NCBI RefSeq assembly: GCF_019749375.1
Contig: NZ_JACWFE010000009.1
Span: 186,001 to 250,000, forward strand
Length of the DNA stretch: 64,000 bases
Origin: Bacillus sp. S/N-304-OC-R1
Lineage (GTDB): Bacteria; Bacillota; Bacilli; Bacillales; Cytobacillaceae
Reading direction: 5' to 3'
The notes beneath the pieces were generated by a model. The model was given only the letters and a program-made list of their open reading frames with translations, was not told the DNA's origin and searched no databases. This document shows positions 53,792 to 64,000 of the stretch, piece by piece. Positions within the stretch are counted from its first letter, which is position 1, and the number at the start of each line of letters is the position of its first letter. A program made the position numbers and the translations under genes.

Positions 53792-56014
53792 TTACCCCTT
53801 CGTTATTGGAGCAAACTTAGCAAGTAATCGTTTTATGCCAACTGGTTTAAGGAAGGCAATATCAAGTTCTACTCCTTCACCTTCACCCTTTACGCTCACA
53901 ACGGTACCCGTTCCCCATTTGCCATGGACAGCTTTGTCGCCGACTTTCCAGCCAAGCTCATCGCCGCCTGTTGCATTCATGGCAGGGCGAATAACTGGCT
54001 TTCTTGGAGTTGGTCTCGCCGCTGAAGAGCCAAAAGCAGTGTTTTCAAAAGGTGAAGAGGATCTTTTTGCAGGCTGTCCTTCAAGCAAATCATCAGGAAT
54101 TTCCTTAATAAAGCGAGAAGGCGGGTTCATACTTGTTCGTCCAAACAATGTTCTCATTTGAGCGTTTGTTAAGAAGAGCTCTTCCTCCGCTCTTGTAATA
54201 CCTACATAAGCTAGTCTTCGTTCTTCTTCCATTTCTGCCTCTTCCATTAAAGAACGGCTATGCGGGAAAACACCTTCCTCTAAGCCAATTAAGAAAACAG
54301 TTGGGAACTCAAGTCCTTTAGCAGAATGGAGTGTCATTAGGACAACTGCATCCGCCTTTTCTCCATCATCATCTAATTTATCGATATCTGCTACTAACGC
54401 CAAATCCGTCAAAAATGCTACTAAGCTTTTATCTTCGCTAGCTTCTTCAAAGCTCTTCGTTACGGATAAAAATTCATCTAAGTTTTCAAGACGGCTCTGA
54501 GCTTCAATCGATTTTTCAGCCATTAGCATCTCTCGGTATCCGGTTTTATCTAGTACCTCTTCTACTAATTCCGTTACCGATAAATATTCCTGCATCGCAG
54601 TATAATTATTGATTAGATCCCTAAACTCAGCAGCTGCCTTTGTGATTTTTGGACTTAATCCGATTAATTCAACGGATTGAAGCGCATCGAACATTGTCAT
54701 ATCATGAAGCGATGCAAAGTTAGCAATCTTATCAATCGTTCCCGAGCCGATGCCGCGTTTTGGGACATTAATGATTCTTTGCAAGCTAATATCATCATCC
54801 GGGTTGGCAATCAATCTTAAATAAGCAAGTATGTCTTTAATCTCTTTACGGTCATAGAACTTAATTCCGCCAACGATGGAGTACTCAATATTTGATTTGA
54901 GCAGCACTTCCTCCATCACTCGGGATTGGGCATTTGTACGGTATAAAATAGCTATATCTGATAAATTACGTTTCCCATCTTTCGTTAGCTCTTTTATTTT
55001 TCCGACAACGAATTGCGCCTCTCCTTGCTCACTATCCGCCCGATAATAGAAAATCTTGTTTCCTTCATCATTTTCCGTCCAAAGATTTTTCGGCTTTCGA
55101 TTCATATTTCTTGAGATGACTTCATTTGCAGCATGAAGAATTCTTTTTGTAGAACGATAATTTTGTTCTAGAAAAATCGCATTTGCATTAGAATAATCTT
55201 TCTCAAAGGAAAGAATATTTGCGATATCGGCCCCGCGCCAACGATAAATGGATTGGTCTGAATCCCCTACTACACAAAGGTTTCTAAACCTTGCTGCCAA
55301 AAGCTTTACAAGCATATATTGTGCACGGTTCGTATCCTGATACTCGTCAACGTGGATGTACTGAAACTTTCGCTGATAATACTCAAGCACTTCTGGGACA
55401 CGCTGAAATAGCTGGATTGTCGTCATAATTAAATCATCAAAATCCAACGCTTGATTTCTTCGAAGTCTCTTCTGATATTCCGTATATACATCACTTACAA
55501 CTTGCTGATAATAATCCCCCGTCGTTTTTGAAAATTCTTCAGGTGTTGTCAGCTCATTTTTCGCGGAACTAATCGTCCCAAGTATCGCTCTAGGATCAAA
55601 TTTCTTTGGATCTAAATTTTTATCCTTTAATATAGCCTTAACAACAGACTGCTGATCTGTAGTATCAAGAATCGTAAAATTCCGATTAAAGCCGAGTCTG
55701 TCAATATCCCTTCTTAATATCCGCACACACATAGAATGGAAGGTTGATATCCAGATCTCATCTGCCGCTCCGCCCATCATCCTCTGGATTCTCTCACGCA
55801 TTTCGCGTGCAGCTTTATTTGTAAAAGTAATTGCTAAAATATTATATGGGTTAACTCCTTTTTCAACCATTAAATAAGCAATTCGGTGTGTCAGCACTCT
55901 CGTCTTTCCACTGCCCGCACCAGCCATAATTAATAGTGGACCGTCAGTAGCTTTTACCGCTCTTTGCTGCTCTGGATTAAGCCCATTTAAAAGTTTATTT
56001 GTTAAAAAATTCAT
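53792..56014 (-). CDS. pcrA: ATP-dependent DNA helicase PcrA
   Basis: 740 residues. UvrD/Rep family with Walker [34 protein letters not shown] and [14 protein letters not shown]. The C-terminal Tudor-like domain ([16 protein letters not shown]) that binds RNA polymerase is present. A 3'-5' helicase for repair and for removing RecA. Confidence 0.97.
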   Translation of the reverse strand: MNFLTNKLLNGLNPEQQRAVKATDGPLLIMAGAGSGKTRVLTHRIAYLMVEKGVNPYNILAITFTNKAAREMRERIQRMMGGAADEIWISTFHSMCVRILRRDIDRLGFNRNFTILDTTDQQSVVKAILKDKNLDPKKFDPRAILGTISSAKNELTTPEEFSKTTGDYYQQVVSDVYTEYQKRLRRNQALDFDDLIMTTIQLFQRVPEVLEYYQRKFQYIHVDEYQDTNRAQYMLVKLLAARFRNLCVVGDSDQSIYRWRGADIANILSFEKDYSNANAIFLEQNYRSTKRILHAANEVISRNMNRKPKNLWTENDEGNKIFYYRADSEQGEAQFVVGKIKELTKDGKRNLSDIAILYRTNAQSRVMEEVLLKSNIEYSIVGGIKFYDRKEIKDILAYLRLIANPDDDISLQRIINVPKRGIGSGTIDKIANFASLHDMTMFDALQSVELIGLSPKITKAAAEFRDLINNYTAMQEYLSVTELVEEVLDKTGYREMLMAEKSIEAQSRLENLDEFLSVTKSFEEASEDKSLVAFLTDLALVADIDKLDDDGEKADAVVLMTLHSAKGLEFPTVFLIGLEEGVFPHSRSLMEEAEMEEERRLAYVGITRAEEELFLTNAQMRTLFGRTSMNPPSRFIKEIPDDLLEGQPAKRSSSPFENTAFGSSAARPTPRKPVIRPAMNATGGDELGWKVGDKAVHGKWGTGTVVSVKGEGEGVELDIAFLKPVGIKRLLAKFAPITKG

Positions 56015-56087
56015 TTCCTTTTCTTCACCACCATAAAAACATATGTTCTTATTTATATATTAATTCGTTTTTCTCTTTAATACAACC

Positions 56088-56771
56088 TTAACGAACAGCC
56101 TTTACAGTATCTAAAGCTGTATTAATGTCAGAATAAATAATGTTTCCCACGACAATGACATTTGCAAGAGCAGCCATTTCTTTAGCCTGTTGAACGGTTT
56201 CAATTCCCCCGCCGTAAAATAAAGTTGTATTCTCAAGAGTCTTCCGTACATCAGACAATAATCCAGGGTCGCCGTATTTCCCGCTATATTCTAAGTAAAA
56301 GATAGGGAGATGGAACATTTTCTCTGCCATCATGGCATATGCCTTCACATCGTCATTGGATAAATCTGTTTGGGCATTTGTCAGTTTAGCTGCTTTGCAC
56401 TCTTCATTAAGAATACAATAGCCCTGAACCAGTATTTCCTCCCAATTCATAATGTCTCCATATTCTTTTACAGCTTCATGGTGAAGACCTGTTATCCATT
56501 TTGTTTCATTGCTATTTAATACCGTCGGAATAAAATATAAATCAAATCCCGGTGTTATGGCTTCAATAGAAGATACTTCAAGCACACACGGAACAGTATA
56601 GCGGCGGATCCGCGCCATCAAATCCAATACCTTATCAAGAGTAATTCCATCGGTTCCGCCAACAATGAGTGCATCCGTTCCTGACTCACAAATCTTCTCT
56701 AAATCTTCATCTGAAATATATTTATCTGGATCGAGCTTAAACACATGTCGCCACTCGCGAACATCGTACAT
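56088..56771 (-). CDS. pcrB: heptaprenylglyceryl phosphate synthase
   Basis: 227 residues from the ATG after GGGGGAAG. TIM-barrel GGGP-synthase family ([38 protein letters not shown]). It couples heptaprenyl diphosphate to glycerol-1-phosphate. Upstream of pcrA, as in B. subtilis. Confidence 0.95.
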   Translation of the reverse strand: MYDVREWRHVFKLDPDKYISDEDLEKICESGTDALIVGGTDGITLDKVLDLMARIRRYTVPCVLEVSSIEAITPGFDLYFIPTVLNSNETKWITGLHHEAVKEYGDIMNWEEILVQGYCILNEECKAAKLTNAQTDLSNDDVKAYAMMAEKMFHLPIFYLEYSGKYGDPGLLSDVRKTLENTTLFYGGGIETVQQAKEMAALANVIVVGNIIYSDINTALDTVKAVR

Positions 56772-56887
56772 CCATACTTCCCCCATTCTATCATTCCATT
56801 TCAACATTATAGCATTTGTGCCATGAATCAAAAAGTATAGAGCAGAACAACCAAAATCCATATATGCCGATATTTTCAAGTCATAAG

Positions 56888-56922
56888 AAAAACCGCAGGA
56901 ACATAGACCCACGGCTTTTTCA
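56888..56922 (-). terminator. terminator of yerC
   Basis: Minus-strand hairpin AAAGCCGTGGG / TTCCTGCGGTTT followed by T-tract, between yerC and pcrB. Confidence 0.6.
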
Positions 56923-56931
56923 TAGTATTTC

Positions 56932-57237
56932 TTATTTAATCGTTTCGTCTTCCTTAATCCGTTCTAGTGCCATTTCGTAGGCATCATTGCCATAGTTTAG
57001 GCAGCGTTTTACACGTGAAATTGTTGCTGTGCTTGCTCCTGTTTCCGTTTCAATCTTATGATAAGTCTTTCCTTCGCGAAGCATACGCGCTACTTCGAGT
57101 CGTTGAGCTAATGATTGGATCTCGTTCACTGTGCATAAATCATCGAAAAAACGATAGCATTCCTCTAAATCCTTCAAAGACAGTACGGATTTAAATAACT
57201 GATCCAGCTCTTTTCCTCTTAATTTATCAATTTGCAT
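56932..57237 (-). CDS. yerC: TrpR/YerC-family regulator
   Basis: 101 residues. TrpR-like helix-turn-helix ([32 protein letters not shown], in parts). Essential or near-essential in B. subtilis by family reports; target unknown. ATG after AGGAGTTTGAGTAT. Confidence 0.92.
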   Translation of the reverse strand: MQIDKLRGKELDQLFKSVLSLKDLEECYRFFDDLCTVNEIQSLAQRLEVARMLREGKTYHKIETETGASTATISRVKRCLNYGNDAYEMALERIKEDETIK

Positions 57238-57264
57238 ATACTCAAACTCCTTTTAATATAGATT

Positions 57265-58323
57265 CTATTTCTTCACATCAAAAGAGACAGTTTGTTCTAA
57301 TCCTGGACTAGTAGGAATGACATTAATCCATGTTTTCCCTGGTACAAGTCCAACCTTTTCTCCATTTAATACCGGCAGAATTTTACCATCAATATTTTTC
57401 CAGTCAACAGCCTGCCATTGCCCCTTTTGAAGAAGGTACGCCCTACCTCCCGAGGTAAAGTTAATCTTTCTGCGCCCAGCAGAATCTATCACTTGGTGAT
57501 CTGTTTCTACAATAAAAATATTATCAAGAAGCACTGGCTCCCCTGTTTCATGATCAACAGTTAATTCACCATTGGAATAGCGTTTATATTTTTCAATTGA
57601 TTCATCATATTCATAGATTGCATTGAATAACTTGCTGTTATAATACGAGACCATTGCGGCTTTAGCTTCTTCTCCGTGTAAAGCTTCTACTTCCTTTTTA
57701 GTAAGGAAAGTTAGTGCAGGAGGAGCTTCTTCCATTTTATAATTCCTTTGTTCGGCACCCTTCAAAATATTTTCAAAGGAGCTATAGGAATTGTGCGGAG
57801 CTTTTCTATCATTAGAACGGTAAAAAAGAGTCCCATCATAGTTCATCCCATTTAAATTATCCATATAGCCGCTATCAATCATTGCTTTCGCATCAGGGCT
57901 ATATCCGTGAGCGATATAAAGACTATCATAGCCTTTAGCAAGTTCCATGTAATAATCTCTTGCGCTTCTGATCGGCCCTATTTTCTCAGGATGCTCACTT
58001 TGGAAAATAGCAAGAAACCTTGTGACATCTCCTTCTGCAAGCACTTCATAAACAATGTCAGCCTTGTTAAGACCAGATTGCGGACGTGCCTGCGGATGGT
58101 TATTAATCATCACAGCTACCGAACGGCCACTTGCCTCTTCCTCGGAACCTAGTCCGGTTAGCGGAAATGCATAGGGCAGTTCCTTTTCTTCGGAAGCTCC
58201 ATCTTGTTCATCAGCAATTGCTTCTTCATTTTCATCCTCATCAACTACTGACTTTTCATTTTTACTGCATCCTGAAACAAGCAGCATTAACGCCGCAAAT
58301 GCAGCCATCCATTTTTTTGACAT
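57265..58323 (-). CDS. yerB: DUF3048 lipoprotein YerB
   Basis: 352 residues from the ATG after AGGGGTG. Signal peptide with lipobox (LLVSGC), acidic linker, then the two DUF3048 halves (PLTGLGS, VMINNHPQARPQSGLNKADIVYEVLAEG, GPIRSARDYYMELA, in parts). Extracytoplasmic; function unknown. Confidence 0.92.
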   Translation of the reverse strand: MSKKWMAAFAALMLLVSGCSKNEKSVVDEDENEEAIADEQDGASEEKELPYAFPLTGLGSEEEASGRSVAVMINNHPQARPQSGLNKADIVYEVLAEGDVTRFLAIFQSEHPEKIGPIRSARDYYMELAKGYDSLYIAHGYSPDAKAMIDSGYMDNLNGMNYDGTLFYRSNDRKAPHNSYSSFENILKGAEQRNYKMEEAPPALTFLTKKEVEALHGEEAKAAMVSYYNSKLFNAIYEYDESIEKYKRYSNGELTVDHETGEPVLLDNIFIVETDHQVIDSAGRRKINFTSGGRAYLLQKGQWQAVDWKNIDGKILPVLNGEKVGLVPGKTWINVIPTSPGLEQTVSFDVKK

Positions 58324-58446
58324 GAAGACACCCCTGTGTAATGTTGAATTTTCTACTGTAATTGCCAACGCAGATTTCGTCAAATACTTAGGCAGTTGCT
58401 AAAATAGTCTAGATGTCATTTCTATGCTCAATTTTACTTTTATATT

Positions 58447-60189
58447 TTAACGCATTATAGTTGGAAAGAGTACTGTTTTATTCATAACATCATACATTCC
58501 CTGCTGTGTCACCCTGATGTAAGGAAGGTGAGTGGAAGAGAAGAATAGAAGTGAATAAATGGGATCCGCATGTTTATAGCCTTTTTCCCTTAAATAACAA
58601 CGCAGCTCTTTTTCTTTTTCAATAATGCTTTCAACTTTCTCATTTGACATAAGTCCCATAATGCTAAGTGGGATTTCCTGAACAATTCGTCCTTTTTCAG
58701 AAACCGTGATTCCTCCACCAATTTCCTTCATTCGATTGAACGCATTCAGCATATCCTGCTTGCTCTTTCCTATTAAAATAAAATCTCCTGTATTAGAAAA
58801 AGAGCTGGCAAACCCATCTAAGCTGGTTGCAAAGCCTTTGAGCAGTGTATTGATTCTCCACTTTCCATGCCGATCAACTAGCATGAAAAAGCATTCATCA
58901 TGATCAGTGGATAACTCATCACCAGATACATCAATGGCTATGGAATACGGCTTCATAATGACTGTATTTTCCATTTTAATTCCGAACGGCATGGAATATT
59001 GTAAATCGTCAGAATCTAGATCCCAATCGATTTGCAGCGGCTTAAATCCTTCTTCTTCCCAAGAGATCGAACCGAAAACATCTAGTGGCTCCCCGTCCTT
59101 TTTCACCCATTTCCCTTTAGCCAATACGGAAACAGGAGTTGGGTTTCTCTCGTCAGTAAGGAAGTTGATATTGGCAATTCTTCCTGTCGCAATATTTCCA
59201 TGCAAATGTTCCATATTATAGTGACGTGCTATGTTTATCGTCCCCATATTATAGGCATCCATTATAGGAACCCCTTTTTCAATCGCAATTTGGATCATTC
59301 CATCAATAATCCCTTGCTCATAAAAAGCTGGAGAGGACCCGTCCGTAGTAAACACGACTTTATCATAGTGGTCGATGCCTAATTCATGCATTTCATCTAA
59401 TAAGACAGGCAAATCAGGACGAATTGATGAATATCTAAGGGATACAGTGTATCCTTGCATTAGGCGATTGTAGACATCTTTCCCTGTCATTGCTTCATGA
59501 TCACAATCAGTTCCTAACAGCATCAGCTTTGCTAATGTCTTTTCTGAAGCGCCAGGGAAATGGCCTTCAATTTTCTTCCCAAGTCTTTTCGTTTCTTGGA
59601 TCCAATGCAAAATTAAATCATCGCCATCTAATAATTTCGGCCAGCCTGTTAATTCTCCGCCTTGTAGAACTGAATCATGCTCTAGCCATGATTTTATATT
59701 GTTATGTGAAAAGATTTCCCCCTCGTTTTGTATTTCCGTTTGGGCATCAAATCTGCACCACCAATACATAGAAGATGGCAGCTCTCTCATTTCCCCAATA
59801 AAGGAAAACGCCTTCTTTTTATCCAGCTGCAGAGCTAGAACCATATTGTCATTAATTAAGGTTGTTGTCCCAAATTGAGATGCATAGCTAGCAAAGGAAT
59901 GGGGATTATATAATTGAAACGGATGGGAATGGGGCTCGATATATCCTGGAACAAGTAAGTAACCATCACAATCCATAACTTCGCATTGATTCGTGTTGTT
60001 TGGTAGATTGTCTCCTACATACACGATGCGATCATTATAAATCCATATATTTGCTGTTATCCATTTGCGAAATGCCTGATTTAAATATCGTGCATTTTTT
60101 AGCAGTAATGTAGGTGATATCTTTCCATCTAATACGGAAACATGGTCTCGCAAGTGCTTATTTTTCCAACGAAATCGCTGTTCCAGCAC
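58447..60189 (-). CDS. yerA: adenine deaminase-like amidohydrolase YerA
   Basis: 580 residues, GTG start after GGGAGGG. Ade family: VPGYIEPHSHPFQL metal-binding strand, EGHFPGASEKTLAKL, DGSSPAFYEQGIID and C-terminal FATSLDGFASSFSN. It may deaminate adenine or a related purine; B. subtilis YerA was not shown to be the main adenine deaminase (AdeC). Location beside purH/purD fits purine salvage. Confidence 0.9.
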   Translation of the reverse strand: MLEQRFRWKNKHLRDHVSVLDGKISPTLLLKNARYLNQAFRKWITANIWIYNDRIVYVGDNLPNNTNQCEVMDCDGYLLVPGYIEPHSHPFQLYNPHSFASYASQFGTTTLINDNMVLALQLDKKKAFSFIGEMRELPSSMYWWCRFDAQTEIQNEGEIFSHNNIKSWLEHDSVLQGGELTGWPKLLDGDDLILHWIQETKRLGKKIEGHFPGASEKTLAKLMLLGTDCDHEAMTGKDVYNRLMQGYTVSLRYSSIRPDLPVLLDEMHELGIDHYDKVVFTTDGSSPAFYEQGIIDGMIQIAIEKGVPIMDAYNMGTINIARHYNMEHLHGNIATGRIANINFLTDERNPTPVSVLAKGKWVKKDGEPLDVFGSISWEEEGFKPLQIDWDLDSDDLQYSMPFGIKMENTVIMKPYSIAIDVSGDELSTDHDECFFMLVDRHGKWRINTLLKGFATSLDGFASSFSNTGDFILIGKSKQDMLNAFNRMKEIGGGITVSEKGRIVQEIPLSIMGLMSNEKVESIIEKEKELRCYLREKGYKHADPIYSLLFFSSTHLPYIRVTQQGMYDVMNKTVLFPTIMR

Positions 60190-60363
60190 TTTAATCCCTC
60201 CCCCGGTTTTTCTTCTATTTATAGAATTTCTATAAGTATAAATATACTTTAACTTTTAATAGGGAAAAATAGCAAAAAAAGAAAGCCCTTACATTTTAAA
60301 TCTTAACATATGTCGTGATTTAACGCACTAAAGAAATTTAAAAACTTTAAGAAGGTGAATAGC

Positions 60364-60627
60364 TTGAGCTTCAAACCAAATATCGGGATATTGAATGCAT
60401 TAATCCGAATCACCATCGGTTTAACTGTATTATCATGTGCATCAGCAAAGCTAGTAAAGCGTCCTTGGCGAGAGTCTTACTTACTGCTTGTCATAATGGG
60501 TGCAATGAAAGTGGCAGAAGGGATTGTCAAATACTGTCCTTTAACGGACTTATATCAATGCGGACAGGAACGCATAAATGGCCAGAACGAAGAAAATAGT
60601 GAAATGGTTCCACATAATCCAACTTAA
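60364..60627 (+). CDS. DUF2892-type small membrane protein
   Basis: 87 residues, TTG start after AAGAAGGTG. The N-terminal NIGILNALIRITIGLTVLS and CPLTDLYQCGQ near 62 match the DUF2892 (YgaP membrane part) family. Two helices. Function unknown. Transcribed opposite to yerA. Confidence 0.75.
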   Translation: MSFKPNIGILNALIRITIGLTVLSCASAKLVKRPWRESYLLLVIMGAMKVAEGIVKYCPLTDLYQCGQERINGQNEENSEMVPHNPT

Positions 60628-60638
60628 ATTAATCAAGA

Positions 60639-60664
60639 AAGCCCCCAATATGGGGGCTTATGAA
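60639..60664 (+). terminator. GC-rich hairpin after DUF2892 gene
   Basis: AAGCCCCC / GGGGGCTT with loop AATAT; weak T-tract. The next small gene's ribosome site begins right after. Confidence 0.6.
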
Positions 60665-60681
60665 AAAAGGAGTGCCAATCA

Positions 60682-62059
<1,378 letters not shown>

Positions 62060-62083
62060 CTAGGTTTTTAGCTATTAAATTTA

Positions 62084-63619
62084 TTAATGCTTAAAGTGTC
62101 TAACACCCGTGAATACCATCGCAATTCCATATTCATCTGCTTTTTTAATAGAATCCGCATCACGGACAGACCCTCCAGGCTGAATAATCGCTGTAATCCC
62201 AGCTTTCGCCGCTGCTTCAACCGTATCATCCATTGGGAAGAAAGCATCTGATGCCATTACTGACCCAACAGCTTTTTCTCCTGCTTGTTCAAGCGCAATT
62301 TTCGCTGCACCCACACGGTTCATCTGCCCTGCACCAATTCCAAGGGTCATATCCGCATTATTGACGACAATGGCATTTGATTTCACTTGCTTAACTACTT
62401 TCCAGCCAAGCTTTAATGCATTCCATTCCTCTTCAGTTGGCTGTCTCTTCGTTGGGATAGAGATTTCAGCATGATCAAGTGTGTATTGATCATTATCCTG
62501 AACTAATAATCCGCCTTCAATAGAAGAGAGCTTTACTTCTTGCTTATCATGGTTCGAGAAAGGAATCGTTAGTAAACGAAGATTCTTTTTCCCTGTTAAA
62601 ATTTCTTCTGCTTCTTTTGAGAAAGATGGTGCAATAATGATTTCTAGGAAAATTTCATATAATTTCTCGGCTGTCGCTTTATCTACTTCACGGTTAAGAG
62701 CAATAATTCCGCCAAAAATGGAGACTGGATCTGCTGCAAATGCTTTTGAAAAAGCATCATAAATCGTTTCTCCGCTCCCCACACCGCAAGGATTCATATG
62801 CTTAACAGCCACTGCTGCCGGCTCTTTGAACTCTTTAACAATTTGAAGCGCAGCATCTGCATCGTTAATATTGTTATAAGATAATTCTTTTCCATGTAAT
62901 TGCTCAGCATTGGCAATGGAAAACTCCGAGCCAAGAGGCTTCCTGTAAAAAGCCGCTTTCTGATGAGGGTTTTCTCCGTATCGTAATGACTGTTTTAATT
63001 CATATGTCACCGTTAATTTTTCTGGAGCTTCTTCATTCGCAAGATTCGTCATATAATCTGCAATCATCGCATCATAAGCAGCTGTGTGACGGAATACCTT
63101 CGCTGCAAGTTTTCGGCGAGTTTCCTTCTCTACTTCGCCATTCTCTTTTAATTGAGTCAAGACTGTTTCATAGTCAATTGGGTCGACAACAACTGTTACG
63201 TATTCATGGTTTTTTGCAGAAGCACGAAGCATTGCCGGACCGCCGATGTCGATATTTTCAATCGCATCCTCCACTGTTACATCAGGCTTCGCTATCGCTT
63301 GCTGGAAAGGATATAAATTCACGCAGACAACATGAATCGGCTGAATTTGATGCTTCTCCAACTGTTCTTTATGACCAGGCTCTGAAAATTTGGCAAGCAA
63401 GCCTCCATGAATCATAGGATTTAAAGTTTTAACACGCCCTTCTAAAATCTCTGGAAAGCCTGTTACATCACTTACTCCAATAACAGGAACACCATTTTCC
63501 TCTAGTGTTTTTTTCGTACCGCCTGTCGAAATGATTTCAAAGCCTAGTTCACTTAACTTCTTGGCAAATTCCGTAACGCCATTTTTATCGGATACACTGA
63601 TTAACGCTCTTTTTTTCAT
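62084..63619 (-). CDS. purH: AICAR transformylase / IMP cyclohydrolase
   Basis: 511 residues. IMP cyclohydrolase N-domain (MGS-like, [22 protein letters not shown]) and AICAR formyltransferase C-domain with KHMNPCGVG and [11 protein letters not shown]. Final two steps to IMP. Confidence 0.97.
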   Translation of the reverse strand: MKKRALISVSDKNGVTEFAKKLSELGFEIISTGGTKKTLEENGVPVIGVSDVTGFPEILEGRVKTLNPMIHGGLLAKFSEPGHKEQLEKHQIQPIHVVCVNLYPFQQAIAKPDVTVEDAIENIDIGGPAMLRASAKNHEYVTVVVDPIDYETVLTQLKENGEVEKETRRKLAAKVFRHTAAYDAMIADYMTNLANEEAPEKLTVTYELKQSLRYGENPHQKAAFYRKPLGSEFSIANAEQLHGKELSYNNINDADAALQIVKEFKEPAAVAVKHMNPCGVGSGETIYDAFSKAFAADPVSIFGGIIALNREVDKATAEKLYEIFLEIIIAPSFSKEAEEILTGKKNLRLLTIPFSNHDKQEVKLSSIEGGLLVQDNDQYTLDHAEISIPTKRQPTEEEWNALKLGWKVVKQVKSNAIVVNNADMTLGIGAGQMNRVGAAKIALEQAGEKAVGSVMASDAFFPMDDTVEAAAKAGITAIIQPGGSVRDADSIKKADEYGIAMVFTGVRHFKH

Positions 63620-63650
63620 CAGATTTCCTCCTGACCTTTTTCATGATGAA

Positions 63651-64000
63651 TTAAAAATTAGAAAACAATTTGTGAAGTACAGCCGGATAAAGCTCATGCT
63701 CAACCTTGTGGATTTTTTCCTGAAGGCTTTCTTTTGTCTCGCCAACGAAAATGTTCACTTTTTTCTGCTCAATAACGGGGCCGGTGTCCATTCCTTCATC
63801 AACGAAGTGAACGGTTACCCCCGTCTCTTTTACCTTCGCTTCAATTGCCTGTCCAATAGCATCCTTACCTGGAAAAGCTGGAAGCAGCGAAGGATGAATG
63901 TTCACAATTCTTCCCTCGTACTCTTTTAAAAGGACAGAACCAATTAGTCTCATATACCCTGCTAAAACGATAAATTCGACATGATGCTCTCGTAACTTTT
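63651..64000 (-). CDS. purN: phosphoribosylglycinamide formyltransferase (N-terminus beyond right edge)
   Basis: The frame is open to the window edge: before the ATG at 63951-63953 it continues LREHHVEFIVLAGYMRLIG. The catalytic region IVNIHPSLLPAFPG and VTVHFVDEGMDTGPVI fit PurN. Formylates GAR with 10-formyl-THF. Upstream of purH, as in the B. subtilis purNHD order. Confidence 0.93.
   Translation of the reverse strand, partial: KLREHHVEFIVLAGYMRLIGSVLLKEYEGRIVNIHPSLLPAFPGKDAIGQAIEAKVKETGVTVHFVDEGMDTGPVIEQKKVNIFVGETKESLQEKIHKVEHELYPAVLHKLFSNF

Noticed and set aside
60190..60363. Purine riboswitch ahead of yerA
   Set aside because: No three-way junction with the purine-aptamer loops; only a short TATAGAATTTCTATA palindrome.

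Overview
The window is low-GC Firmicutes DNA, most likely from a Bacillaceae relative of Bacillus. Shine-Dalgarno sequences are strong, TTG and GTG starts are frequent, and the right-hand two thirds follow the Bacillus subtilis yerA-yerB-yerC-pcrB-pcrA-ligA-camS ... gatCAB ... dgkB-rlmCD block with purH and purD beside it. The genus cannot be fixed from the window.

1-20.8 kb is the left-truncated part of a temperate siphovirus-type prophage. From the left edge, on the minus strand: portal (partial), large and small terminase subunits, a string of short unknown genes, a sigma-region-4-like late regulator, a membrane coiled-coil protein, then a replication and recombination block (RusA resolvase, zinc-ribbon protein, DnaD-type initiator, metallo-beta-lactamase-fold protein, RecT, SbcC/Rad50-like ATPase). 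Next comes the early control block (two XRE regulators, antirepressor, DNA-binding protein). A divergent promoter with 17-bp palindromic operators separates this from the plus-strand lysogeny block: CI-type repressor, ImmA-like peptidase, two tandem paralogous genes of unknown function, and a tyrosine integrase ending at 20780. Host DNA resumes at rlmCD.

The most notable prophage elements are non-coding. A complete type II hammerhead ribozyme lies on the minus strand at 15401-15466. Beside it, on the plus strand, is a probable ~70-nt RNA ending in a strong terminator. A lambda/SPP1-style replication origin candidate (five 11-bp iterons plus four 8-bp AT-rich repeats) is embedded in the DnaD-type initiator gene.

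20.8-64 kb is chromosome. It holds rlmCD; dgkB; an ECF sigma/anti-sigma operon with two envelope membrane proteins; plsY; ppaC; a nitronate monooxygenase; an ABC exporter beside a LytTR regulator fused to a degenerate ABC ATPase; gatCAB; a VanW protein; yueI; a cystine/sulfur cluster (two PLP lyases around a TcyABC-type importer); aceA; a glutaredoxin-thioredoxin reductase-like fusion with a PerR-box-like site; rocA/putC; camS-ligA-pcrA-pcrB; yerCBA; and purD-purH-purN (truncated by the right edge). Three intergenic tandem arrays (22.3, 30.4 and 48.4 kb) have unrelated sequences but nearly the same 51-52 bp period. No tRNA, rRNA, insertion sequence or CRISPR array was recognised.
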